This document shows, in pieces, positions 42,786 through 50,542 of a stretch of 64,000 bases of DNA. The notes under the pieces are model-generated. The model saw nothing but the letters and a program-made list of their open reading frames with translations, had not been told where the DNA came from and searched no databases. The stretch is from Syntrophotaleaceae bacterium. Its GTDB lineage: Bacteria > Desulfobacterota > Desulfuromonadia > Desulfuromonadales > Syntrophotaleaceae. Position 1 is the first letter of the stretch, and every line of letters starts with the position of its first letter. The position numbers and the translations under genes were made by a program. The stretch is taken from positions 310,001 to 374,000 of the forward strand of contig JAWKQB010000003.1 in NCBI GenBank assembly GCA_041390365.1, given 5' to 3'.

Positions 42786-43157
42786 ATGCAACTGACCTAT
42801 ATTGCTGTTTTTGGAGCGCTGGGCTGCCTTTCACGCTATTTTGTCTCCGGTTGGGTATACACTCTGGCCGGCAGAGGATTGCCTTACGGAACCTTGGCCG
42901 TCAACGTGGCGGGCTCCCTGCTGCTCGGCCTGGTCATGGAGGGCGGGCTACGCAGCGCTCTGTTGCCGGCCGATATCAGGATGGGCATCACGACCGGCTT
43001 CATGGGGGGATTTACGACGTTTTCGACCTTTTCCTTCGAGACCGTGCGATTGCTCGAAGAGGGCAGCCTTCTGGCCGCCGGAGCCAATATTCTGTTGAAT
43101 GTCATCGTCTGTATCGTTTTTGCCGGAATCGGGATCCATCTGGCCCGGCAACTTTAG
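42786..43157 (+). CDS. crcB: Fluoride ion channel CrcB/Fluc
   Basis: This protein of about 123 aa starts at the ATG at 42786 behind TTGGAGG; an upstream ATG at 42774 is less well placed. Four membrane segments are evident. Landmarks are GALGCLSRYFVSGWV, PYGTLAVNVAGSLLLGLVM with the conserved Asn, and the Phe-box and Thr-rich stretch ITTGFMGGFTTFSTFSFE (about residues 69-86). It exports fluoride as a dual-topology dimer. A DUF190 gene follows 22 bp downstream, a common partner of crcB in bacteria. I looked for a fluoride riboswitch in the 200 bp upstream and found no full match, only isolated TAATGGC-like bases. Confidence 0.95.
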   Translation: MQLTYIAVFGALGCLSRYFVSGWVYTLAGRGLPYGTLAVNVAGSLLLGLVMEGGLRSALLPADIRMGITTGFMGGFTTFSTFSFETVRLLEEGSLLAAGANILLNVIVCIVFAGIGIHLARQL

Positions 43158-43179
43158 ACCATTTCAGAGAGGCCCTATT

Positions 43180-43527
43180 ATGAAACTCGAAGGAGAACAG
43201 ACCTTGATGCGCATCTTCATCGGCGAAAGCGACCGGTGGAAGACGAAGCCGCTTTACGAGGCGCTGGTAGAAATGTTGCGTCAGGAAGGTTTTGCCGGGG
43301 CCACGGTGCATAAAGGCATCATGGGCTTCGGTTGCCACAGCCGACTCCATACCGACAAGCTGCTGCGCCTGTCGGCCGACCTGCCCGTCATTGTGGAAGT
43401 GGTCGATAAACCGGAAAAGATCGAGACCATCATGCCCCGGATCGACGGCATGATGGGGGGCGGGATGATCACCCTGGAGAAGGTCCACGTCATCCGCTAT
43501 CGCAAACCGGACGGCACCTGCGTATAG
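43180..43527 (+). CDS. DUF190 family protein
   Basis: This protein of about 115 aa starts at the ATG at 43180 behind AGAGAGG. It begins MKLEGEQTLMRIFIGESDRW, has KPLYEALVEMLRQEGFAGAT and the diagnostic VHKGIMGFGCHSRLH (about 48-62). It ends with PVIVEVVDKPEKIETIMPRI and GGGMITLEKVHVIRY. That is the DUF190 fold, a PII-like trimeric ferredoxin fold that often accompanies crcB or formate/camphor-resistance-type genes; its exact role is undefined. It lies 22 bp after crcB, so the two are probably one transcript. A ligand-sensing or regulatory role for fluoride export would be consistent with a PII-like fold, but is inference only. Confidence 0.88.
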   Translation: MKLEGEQTLMRIFIGESDRWKTKPLYEALVEMLRQEGFAGATVHKGIMGFGCHSRLHTDKLLRLSADLPVIVEVVDKPEKIETIMPRIDGMMGGGMITLEKVHVIRYRKPDGTCV

Positions 43528-43540
43528 AACTGTCACGCCT

Positions 43541-44398
43541 CTACTGCCTCTCGCCCGGGTTTTTTCGGGTAAAGAGAGAAAGCTTGCAACCAAGGTAGCG
43601 ACCAGCCGCCCCTATCGCCAGCAGCAGCCCGAAAACGGCCACGATGGCCGGACCGGTAGGCAAATCCCCCCTAACGGAAAGGAAAAGGCCCGCGCTGCAG
43701 CCGAGAAAACCCAGAGACCAGCCGGCCAGCAGACGGGGCATGATGCGGTCCAGGAACAGCATGGCGCAGGCGGCCGGCACCACCAGCAGGGTAAAGACCA
43801 GCAGGACTCCTGCAATCGCCACGGAACTGGTCACCACCAGACCGAAGGTGGCATAGAAAACCAGATCCCAGAACCAGATGATCCGTCCCGACGCGCGGGC
43901 TGCATTGACATCGGTGGATATCTCAAGAAACGGCTTGCGCAGGAAAAAATGCACAGCCCCCACCGCAAGATAGAGAGCGAACGTCTTTCCCACCTCTGCC
44001 CAGCCGACAAAGAGAATGCTGCCCAGCAGCATCGCCTTGATCTCCTCCTGGCCGTGTACCGACCGGTCCAGAATCAACACCGCCACCGCTGACGCCACCG
44101 CGTAGGTGATGCCGATGACCGCCTCCTGGGGAATGCGTTCGTCGCGGAAGCGGCCCAGAGCGAAGACCGCCGCCCCCACGAAGGTAAAAGCCAGGGAATA
44201 GCCGAACGCAGCCACGCTGCCCGGCTCGTGTCCAGACAGCAGGGCCACCGCTCCCCCCAGGGCGGCTATCTGGGCCAGCGCCAGATCGACGAAAATCACC
44301 CCTCTCAGGACCACATGCAGTCCGAGATAGCAGTGAATACCCGCCAACACCAGGCAGGCCGCGAAGGAGGCTGCCAGCAATCCGTAAAAACCGTCCAT
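43541..44398 (-). CDS. Zinc/manganese-type ABC transporter permease (ZnuB family)
   Basis: This 285-aa membrane protein has about eight hydrophobic segments. ABC-3 family features are CYLGLHVVLRGVIFVDLALAQ near the N-terminus, LGSILFVGWAEVGKT, and SSVAIAGVLLVFTLLVVPAACAMLF, the conserved end. It would form the membrane channel of a zinc or manganese uptake system (an iron or copper variant is possible). The start has a weak ribosome-binding site. It lies 133 bp after the metal-binding protein gene, on the same strand, as the last gene of the set. The ATP-binding subunit expected with it is not encoded here or within 5 kb on either side. Confidence 0.88.
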   Translation of the reverse strand: MDGFYGLLAASFAACLVLAGIHCYLGLHVVLRGVIFVDLALAQIAALGGAVALLSGHEPGSVAAFGYSLAFTFVGAAVFALGRFRDERIPQEAVIGITYAVASAVAVLILDRSVHGQEEIKAMLLGSILFVGWAEVGKTFALYLAVGAVHFFLRKPFLEISTDVNAARASGRIIWFWDLVFYATFGLVVTSSVAIAGVLLVFTLLVVPAACAMLFLDRIMPRLLAGWSLGFLGCSAGLFLSVRGDLPTGPAIVAVFGLLLAIGAAGRYLGCKLSLFTRKNPGERQ

Positions 44399-44531
44399 AT
44401 TTCAAATCCTTTATCCCCGGAAAACATCCTCCAGCCCGCCGAGAGAACAGACACGCAGGTCTGCCCCTACAATTTCCGATCCTTCCGGGAATCGCTGCAG
44501 GGGCGGACCCGTGTGTCCGACCGTCGCCCCA

Positions 44532-45587
44532 TTATTTCCCGGCTTCGCCCAACCCGGCAGCCACCGCTTTGACCACCCCGTCAACCCCGGCCAGGTAATC
44601 GTAGTCGGACTGTCTGCCGGTGGAGGAAACAGCCGCCCGGACCACCTTGGCGCCGATCTTGTCCGCGACCATTCCGGCCGGCTTTACAGGGTGCCAGGGT
44701 TCCACCAGAACGACCCGGACCCCGGCCTGACGGCCTTTATCAATGACCCGTTTCAGATGGCTCGGACTCGGCGGAATGCCGGGCCGGGGTTCGAGCTGAC
44801 CGATGATGCTCAGGCCAAATCGGCGGGCGAAATAGGGCCAGCTTTTGTGATAGGTCAAAGCCGGACTGCCATGGAAGGGCTGCAGGGTGCCGAGCCAGCC
44901 GCCGAGCAGATTCTCCTCCCTCTGTTGCTTCAGAAACGCGGACAGTTTGCCGTATTGGAAAAGCAGGGCTATTTTCTCGAAATCGTATTTGCCGGCCAGC
45001 TCCCGACCGATCATCAACTCGCCCATCCGGTTTTGAAGAGTCTTGTAATTGCCCTCGTAGATCTCCCTCCCTGCCGGGTCGAGAGCGGCCAGCCGATCGC
45101 GGATCAAGGCGGCGACCTTCAAACCGTTGAGCGGATCCGTCAGGTAATGGGGATTGCCGTGGGGATGGACATCCCCCATGCTCCGGTCCAGGGTGCCGGA
45201 CGGCACCTCCATCGGGGCGATCACCCGCGAGGCGTCCAGAAATCCCTTTTCTCCCGGTTGAACCCGGGCATTGCGGGAATTCTGCAGGAGATAGGGGGCC
45301 CATCCCTCCTCCAGTTCCATCCCGACCTGAATGAACAGGTCGGCCTCGCTCAGCAGCTTGATAAAGCTCGGTTTGGCATCCAGGTAGTGGGCATCCTCAT
45401 TCCCCTTGGCGAGCACGGTGACAGAGACCCGGTCACCGCCGACGGAGCTGGCGAGACTGCCGAGTTCGACTACGGTAGCACAGATTTTCAGGGGGGCGGC
45501 CAAAACGGCCCCCGGCATCGCCAGTCCAACCAGCAGGAGGAACCAGCTCAATAGGGCGGCGACTGAAAAAGAAGATTTGCATTTCAT
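44532..45587 (-). CDS. Metal ABC transporter substrate-binding protein (ZnuA/PsaA-like)
   Basis: This 351-aa protein has a signal peptide (SVAALLSWFLLLVGLAMPGAVLA), making it periplasmic. The first lobe begins LKICATVVELGSLASSVGGD. Likely metal ligands are the His of EDAHYLDAKPSF, the His cluster of DVHPHGNPHYLTDP (about residues 145-158), the His near HKSWPYFARRF, and an acidic residue in VVLVEPWHP. There is no long His-rich loop of the usual ZnuA type, which fits a set where the barrel protein holds that loop. The start follows the strong AGGAGGAG. It lies 9 bp after the outer-membrane protein gene and 133 bp before the permease. Zinc is most likely, manganese next. Confidence 0.9.
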   Translation of the reverse strand: MKCKSSFSVAALLSWFLLLVGLAMPGAVLAAPLKICATVVELGSLASSVGGDRVSVTVLAKGNEDAHYLDAKPSFIKLLSEADLFIQVGMELEEGWAPYLLQNSRNARVQPGEKGFLDASRVIAPMEVPSGTLDRSMGDVHPHGNPHYLTDPLNGLKVAALIRDRLAALDPAGREIYEGNYKTLQNRMGELMIGRELAGKYDFEKIALLFQYGKLSAFLKQQREENLLGGWLGTLQPFHGSPALTYHKSWPYFARRFGLSIIGQLEPRPGIPPSPSHLKRVIDKGRQAGVRVVLVEPWHPVKPAGMVADKIGAKVVRAAVSSTGRQSDYDYLAGVDGVVKAVAAGLGEAGK

Positions 45588-45596
45588 ACTCTCCTC

Positions 45597-47117
45597 CTAA
45601 TAGCTGTGCGCCGGGTGGGCGCCGATCAGTACTTCCAGTCCCAGCCAAACGGAGTGCACAACGTCATCCAGGTGATCGGCATCGTCAATGTTGTACTGCA
45701 GACGCAAGCGGGAAAATTCCGACGGGCTGAACACCACCAGCGGGGAAATGCGCCAGCGGTCGTCGCGATAGGGATCGTCGCTGCGCCCTTCGAAGGCCCC
45801 CTCGTGGGTCAAGCTGGCGCCGCTTCCGGAGGCGTATTCGTAACGCAGACCGGCAGCCCAGCGGCCGGTAAAGCCGTAGAGCCCCTGCAAATAGAAACCC
45901 CAGTCCCGCAGGGTGTCGCCGGCGATCTCCTCTATTTCGCCATCCTCCTCGACGACGGCATTGTCCGCCCGCAGATCGCGCTTGATGAATTCCCCTTCAA
46001 GGCGGAAAAACGGGCGTCCCTGAACGTTGTCGGAAGGCATCCACTTGCAAAGAAAATCGGCGCCGTAGATCCAGGTTTCACCGTCGGGCCCGGTGAAGTT
46101 GGGCCCGTGCAGGCCCGACAGCCCCACTTTAGTCGTCCAGGTGGAGGACAGATCGAAGGCGTTTTCCCAGCGCACCAGGTAGACCAGGTCGCCAAGGCCG
46201 CGCACCTCCTGGTCCACCAGGGGCCGCCGGCCGATGCCAAACTCGTGGTCATGCCCTTCCTCACCATGGTCGTCTCCATGTCCATGATCATGCGCCACCT
46301 CGCCGCCGAGGAAACTGGCCATGAACTCCCCGTCCGCATTCTGTACGCCGGCGTGCAGCACCGAATACCAGGGGGTACCGAGCATTTTTGATACCCTCAT
46401 TCCCGCGCCCCGCATCCCTTCTCCCCCAAAGATACGGGTGTTGACCACCGGCTGGTCCATCCAGATCCAGGCGTGGGGATGAGTCGGGTTGATGCGCCCG
46501 AATTCCGTCAGGAAATAGCCGGCTTCCAGCTCCAGACCCCATGGCAGGCTCAGGGTACGGGCAAAGGCCTCCTCCAGCTCGACCGCATCCTCCGAGGCGA
46601 GGATATGGGCTTCGGCCTGGAAATAGGGATCCACGGCCCCTATGAGGGACAGTTCGGCCTGCTGCAAAGTGAAACCTCGCCGCTTTGGATCATGTCCTCC
46701 CCCCTGCAAAACCTTTATGACTTCGTCCCTTTCCGAGGAGGTCCCTGCGGCCACCAGGATATCCAGGGAAACGTCGATGAGACGCAGCCTGGCCCCGCGG
46801 CCGAGTTCCACCGAAGCCAGGTCCGTCCGGTCTTCCTCCCTTTCCGGAACCCTCTTCTCAGCCGCGGGCAGGGTTTGCAGCGCCTCTTCCAGAGGGTCGA
46901 CGGGGACGGCCGTTTTTTCTTGCGGCATCACCTGTTGCTGCAACTGCCGAACGGTTTCCTTCAGAGCCCGGTTTTCCTGCTCCAGCGCATCCAGGCGCTG
47001 CATGATCACCTCCAACTGGTCGGTCTGGGCTGCTTCAACCTGCCCGCAACTCAAAAGAACCAGAGCGGTCGGCAACAGACAGACTGCAGCCAGAAGCCGC
47101 AATTGTACCTTTGGCAT
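45597..47117 (-). CDS. Outer-membrane beta-barrel protein with His-rich loop, metal-uptake linked
   Basis: This 506-aa protein has a signal sequence (LAAVCLLPTALVLLSCG, or cleavage after VEAA), a coiled-coil (about 33-70: VIMQRLDALEQENRALKETV) and then a barrel-like body with alternating aromatic residues. A loop at about 272-292 is extremely His- and Asp-rich (AHDHGHGDDHGEEGHDHEFG), ideal for binding zinc. It ends HSVWLGLEVLIGAHPAHSY. The coiled-coil then barrel layout resembles porin-type proteins linked to zinc-uptake operons. It starts behind AAGGAGAG and lies 9 bp before the metal-binding protein gene. I infer that it captures or passes metal through the outer membrane. The exact family is not certain; a TonB-independent porin is the best guess. 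Confidence 0.75.
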   Translation of the reverse strand: MPKVQLRLLAAVCLLPTALVLLSCGQVEAAQTDQLEVIMQRLDALEQENRALKETVRQLQQQVMPQEKTAVPVDPLEEALQTLPAAEKRVPEREEDRTDLASVELGRGARLRLIDVSLDILVAAGTSSERDEVIKVLQGGGHDPKRRGFTLQQAELSLIGAVDPYFQAEAHILASEDAVELEEAFARTLSLPWGLELEAGYFLTEFGRINPTHPHAWIWMDQPVVNTRIFGGEGMRGAGMRVSKMLGTPWYSVLHAGVQNADGEFMASFLGGEVAHDHGHGDDHGEEGHDHEFGIGRRPLVDQEVRGLGDLVYLVRWENAFDLSSTWTTKVGLSGLHGPNFTGPDGETWIYGADFLCKWMPSDNVQGRPFFRLEGEFIKRDLRADNAVVEEDGEIEEIAGDTLRDWGFYLQGLYGFTGRWAAGLRYEYASGSGASLTHEGAFEGRSDDPYRDDRWRISPLVVFSPSEFSRLRLQYNIDDADHLDDVVHSVWLGLEVLIGAHPAHSY

Positions 47118-47218
47118 AAAACTCTCCTTGTCAAAAAATACTCTTCACGGGGCCCTTCGGACCCTCTCAAAAGCAATCGCCTTCCGGATCGAAAGCGAAA
47201 AACAATGAACAGAAGGAT

Positions 47219-47620
47219 TCAAAGCGACAAGGGAGGTGCCCGGGGTGAAAAAGGGGTCCAGACGAGGGAGCGAACGGTTTGGATTTTGGGAACGGAGAAA
47301 AACCTGTGGACAACTTGTGAAGGGGCGGGGTATCGGCAGGCAGTGCCAAGGACGGGGGCTCCGATCCGCGCCAGGGATTGACAGAAAGGACAGGTGGATG
47401 GATCGTGCCGGTGGGGGAAGCCGCCCCTTTCGCCAACCTCAGGAACGCTGCCTGTGACATCCGCGCCCACCGATGGCCGCTGCTTCGCAGCAGGACAAGG
47501 TCCTGTTTCATGACCGAGATGAAAAAGCTGGAACGGGAGCAGACCCAACTGGATGAACAGGGCCAGCATCGTTAGAGCAGCCTTCGCCATCCTGATTGTC
47601 GTCGGCATCCCTTTTAACAT
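47219..47620 (-). CDS. DUF2946-like small exported or membrane protein
   Basis: This frame gives about 133 aa, starting MLKGMPTTIRMAKAALTMLA with a hydrophobic segment (AALTMLALFIQLGLLPFQLF). A cytoplasm-facing or exported part with RHDPSTCPFCQSLARIGAPV (about 89-108) follows; the H-x-D-P..CPFC pattern is what makes DUF2946 plausible. The protein is Cys/His-bearing but the remainder is low in recognisable motifs. Which start is used is unsure (47635 or 47620): the ribosome-binding sites are weak. It lies upstream of the outer-membrane protein gene on the same strand, at 101 bp, so it may be part of the metal-uptake set. An alternative is that it is not translated. Confidence 0.5.
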   Translation of the reverse strand: MLKGMPTTIRMAKAALTMLALFIQLGLLPFQLFHLGHETGPCPAAKQRPSVGADVTGSVPEVGERGGFPHRHDPSTCPFCQSLARIGAPVLGTACRYPAPSQVVHRFFSVPKIQTVRSLVWTPFSPRAPPLSL

Positions 47621-47645
47621 GATAATTCCAACCATTGAATTGCAT

Positions 47646-47663
47646 ATGAGCCGATGGGCTCAT
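47646..47663. promoter_or_regulatory. Perfect inverted repeat upstream of the metal-uptake gene set
   Basis: ATGAGCC (47646-47652) and GGCTCAT (47657-47663) are perfect complements with a GATG spacer. It lies 11-26 bp from the possible starts of the DUF2946-like gene and could be a small leader hairpin or a repressor site. It does not match a Zur consensus I know. Confidence 0.35.
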
Positions 47664-47723
47664 TAAGAGTGGCACCTTGATAATCCTAGTGCATTCTTTT
47701 CAACTGTCAACAGGTGCCACCTC

Positions 47724-48641
47724 TCACCCCTCTTTTTCCGGGCCTGAGTCCCTGGCACCGGTCGCCGCCGTCAAGGTCAAGGGGTCGACCTTGACGCCAT
47801 GGACTCTCGCTCCCCAGTGAAGATGGGGCCCGGTGGAACGGCCGGTGGAACCCGCCAGGCCGATGGTCTGTCCGGTTTCCACCCGGTCCCCCGGCCGAAC
47901 TTTGAACTCCGAGAGGTGAAAATACATGGTCACGATGCCCATTCCATGATCGATATAGACCGATTTGCCTGAAAAAAAGTGCTCCTCGGCCAGGACCACC
48001 ACCCCTCCCGCAGAGGCAGCCACCGGTTGCCCCATCGCCGCCCGCAGATCGACACCGGAATGAGGACTGCGGGGCTTTCCGTTCAGAATGCGCTGAAAAC
48101 CGAACTGCGACAGCACCTTTCCTTCTACAGGAATTATAAAGGCCTCCTGCCACAGTGGGTCTGGCCGCAGCCCGGCAAACATCTTTTCCAGCATTCTCTG
48201 TTCCCGCTGATGCCGTTCCAAACTCGCCTGGTCCAGAGTGACTTTACTTTCGGGCAGGGTAAGACGCTGTACGGGAAACTCCCGGGGAAGAACCTGAAAG
48301 GAAAACATATCCCTGGTCACCTGCCCGTCCTGACCGGTAACAGTCAATTCCAGAGTCTTTTCACCGGGCTTTTCATCCCGGGGAATGCCGAAAAATGCGG
48401 TAAAACTCTCTTTCTTCAGAGGCATCAAGCGGATAAGGGAGCCGTTCCAGATAACACTGGCCGAGGCAACCTTTTCACCGGGGGATATTTCGACCCGGCC
48501 CACTCCTCCCGGAAAAAGCTCCCGGGTTTGCAGGGACACACTCCACTCAGCAGCCGCAGCGATGCTGGGGCCTGCGGCAAGCAGCAAGAAGACCAGCAGG
48601 ATGAGGGCGTGCCGGAACAACTGATTTTTTTTTATTGCCAT
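47724..48641 (-). CDS. M23 family metallopeptidase (LytM domain)
   Basis: This protein of about 305 aa starts at the ATG at 48641 behind GAGAAGGGG. A signal peptide (ALILLVFLLLAAGPSIAAAAE) sends it to the periplasm. An Ig-like N-terminal half (about 30-130: SVSLQTRELFPGGVGRVEI and KTLELTVTGQDGQVT) precedes the LytM domain. That domain has HSGVDLRAAMGQPVAASAGG with the zinc-binding His-x3-Asp (about residues 190-194), YIDHGMGIVTMYFHLSEF and the HLH motif of TGPHLHWGARV. It cleaves or binds peptidoglycan cross-links, or acts as an amidase activator; both zinc motifs look intact, so hydrolase activity is likely. It is divergent from the radical SAM gene across about 250 bp. Confidence 0.92.
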   Translation of the reverse strand: MAIKKNQLFRHALILLVFLLLAAGPSIAAAAEWSVSLQTRELFPGGVGRVEISPGEKVASASVIWNGSLIRLMPLKKESFTAFFGIPRDEKPGEKTLELTVTGQDGQVTRDMFSFQVLPREFPVQRLTLPESKVTLDQASLERHQREQRMLEKMFAGLRPDPLWQEAFIIPVEGKVLSQFGFQRILNGKPRSPHSGVDLRAAMGQPVAASAGGVVVLAEEHFFSGKSVYIDHGMGIVTMYFHLSEFKVRPGDRVETGQTIGLAGSTGRSTGPHLHWGARVHGVKVDPLTLTAATGARDSGPEKEG

Positions 48642-48890
48642 GGCCCCTTCTCTCAGAGCAAAAACCTGTTTTTTCTGCACAGTACCAGAAAATTTATTAG
48701 AAAGCCTGGGTGGCTTCGGCACATTCTACATCTTTTCAGGAAAAATCGCGACCAGGGGCTATAAAAAAGGCGAGGGCCATCCCATTGCTGCACAAAAATC
48801 CCTACCTCTATGTGCCAGAAATCGACTATAGTTCGCACGTTTAAAGACACTATCAACGGGAGCCAATTTTTTCACAAGGGGCAGGGAACC

Positions 48891-50303
48891 GTGAGCAATC
48901 GGATGGCAATGCGTGCCGGATTCATCGCTCGAAATCAGCAGGAGTACGGCGATCGTTACAATGAGCTGCGTTTTATTTCACCTGATGAAGCGGAAGCAGC
49001 CTCGACCCGCCGAAGGCAGCTGCTGGACGCACTGGAGGGCCGGGCTCTGACAGGCTACGGCGGCACCAAGCTTGACTGTTCCGACCTTTCCCCCGGTTGC
49101 CGCATCTGTGCCGAGGGCGGGTGGTCCTGCCTGTTCATCAATGGCCGCTGCAACGTGCGCTGTTTTTACTGCCCCACCGCGCAGGATGAGATCGGCCTTC
49201 CGACAACCAACACCGTCGAGTTTCGCACCCCGGCGGATTACGTGGCCTATCTCGAACGCTTCGGTTTCAGCGGCGCCAGCATCAGCGGCGGCGAGCCCTT
49301 TTTGACCTTCCAGCGGACCCTGGCCTTCGTCACCGCCATCAAAAAACGGTTCGGCACGGCGATGCATGTCTGGCTCTACACCAACGGCACGCTGGCTGAC
49401 TCCGACAAACTGGGGCGGCTCAGCGATGCCGGTCTCGACGAAATCCGCTTCGATATCGGCGCCACCGGGTACAGGCTCGACAAGCTCCGTCTTGCTGCCG
49501 GCATCATCCCCACTGTGACCGTGGAAATCCCTGCGATTCCCGAAGATCTTCCACTCTTGAAGCAGAAAATGCTGGAGATGGCGGAGGCCGGCGTCGGCCA
49601 TCTCAATCTGCACCAGTTGCGCCTCACCCCTTACAACTTCGACCGGGTCGTTGCGCGGGGCTATCGCTTTCTCCACGGTGAAAAAGTGACGGTGCTCGAC
49701 TCGGAACTGGCGGCCCTGGAACTTCTGGAATACGCCATCGATCATAAGATCGGCCTGCCGGTCAACTACTGCTCCTTCGTCTTCAAGAACCTCTACCAGG
49801 GTTCGGCAGCCCGCAGAAGAAACGCCGCCTTCCTCATCAAACCCTTTGAATCCCTCACTCTTAATGGCTTCATCCGCTCCCTGACCCTGCTTTCGAATCC
49901 GGAAACCCTATCACGGCAGGTGGAGATTTTCCGGCAGCAGTGCGGCGGGGCCGAAAAATGGGCTTTGAGTTCCTCCCGGGACCGGCTGACCTTCCACCCT
50001 TCCCTCTGGCCCCTGGTCGACCTGTCCGATTCCCGGTTGCTGGTCGGCTATGCCGCCTGCCGCCAACTTCCCCGGGTGAGCTACCAGAATCCCTTCCTGA
50101 CCGTCAAGGTCAGCGAGCGACAGCAGGTCATCGTCGAACGGGCCAAGTCGATCCAGGACGTCCAGCTGTCGGGGAGCGAGGCCGAACTTTTCTACCGGAT
50201 CTTTCTTGGCAATCAGCATCCCCCTTCAGACCTGAACGAAGGTCCTTTGGCCGGGCCGGCCAGATTCGAATTTATTCCAGAAGGATTGCAGGACTACTAT
50301 TAA
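48891..50303 (+). CDS. Radical SAM protein with extra upstream cysteines
   Basis: This protein of about 470 aa starts at a GTG at 48891 behind GGGGCAGGG. The radical SAM [4Fe-4S] motif CNVRCFYCP has cysteines at 87, 91 and 94. Four more cysteines precede it, at about 63, 70, 73 and 80, in the segment LDCSDLSPGCRICAEGGWSC, suggesting a second cluster or zinc. SGASISGGEPFLTF is the SAM-binding GGE motif, and ATGYRLDKL and VTVEIPAIPE follow in the barrel. The C-terminal third (about 320-470) has no recognised domain. It generates a 5'-deoxyadenosyl radical; the substrate is unknown. It is monocistronic, with the nearest gene 240 bp after it. Confidence 0.85.
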   Translation: MSNRMAMRAGFIARNQQEYGDRYNELRFISPDEAEAASTRRRQLLDALEGRALTGYGGTKLDCSDLSPGCRICAEGGWSCLFINGRCNVRCFYCPTAQDEIGLPTTNTVEFRTPADYVAYLERFGFSGASISGGEPFLTFQRTLAFVTAIKKRFGTAMHVWLYTNGTLADSDKLGRLSDAGLDEIRFDIGATGYRLDKLRLAAGIIPTVTVEIPAIPEDLPLLKQKMLEMAEAGVGHLNLHQLRLTPYNFDRVVARGYRFLHGEKVTVLDSELAALELLEYAIDHKIGLPVNYCSFVFKNLYQGSAARRRNAAFLIKPFESLTLNGFIRSLTLLSNPETLSRQVEIFRQQCGGAEKWALSSSRDRLTFHPSLWPLVDLSDSRLLVGYAACRQLPRVSYQNPFLTVKVSERQQVIVERAKSIQDVQLSGSEAELFYRIFLGNQHPPSDLNEGPLAGPARFEFIPEGLQDYY

Positions 50304-50344
50304 AGAAACCTGGATATCCAGCTGCCTGGACGGGATACATCGGG

Positions 50345-50378
50345 GTGGGGTCGAGTTTTTTCGATACCGGCCCCGAAA
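50345..50378. repeat. Short REP-like element, family B
   Basis: GGGGTCGAGTTTTTTCGATAC (in two parts) followed by CGGCCCCGAAAAA forms a short hairpin of the same GGTCG/CGATACC composition as the longer copies. It lies in the 239-bp spacer before the glycosyltransferase operon. The rest of that spacer is featureless except for the ribosome-binding site AGGAGCGGGAG. Confidence 0.55.
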
Positions 50379-50542
50379 AATCTGGAAAAGATTTCCGCAG
50401 CACAACAGGGAGATCAGACATATCGGGGCCTGTAACAGAAGGTCTCTACTGGCGGTCCGCGGAAAACCCGTTACTATTGAAACATTGCAAGGTATTGAAA
50501 CCCTTGCCCTGCAAGTATTTAACAGGAGCGGGAGCGGGTCGG

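Noticed and set aside
47641..47723. Sigma-54 promoter (TGGCAC-N5-TTGC) near 47.67 kb
   Set aside because: TGGCAC is present but the TTGC element at the right spacing is not.
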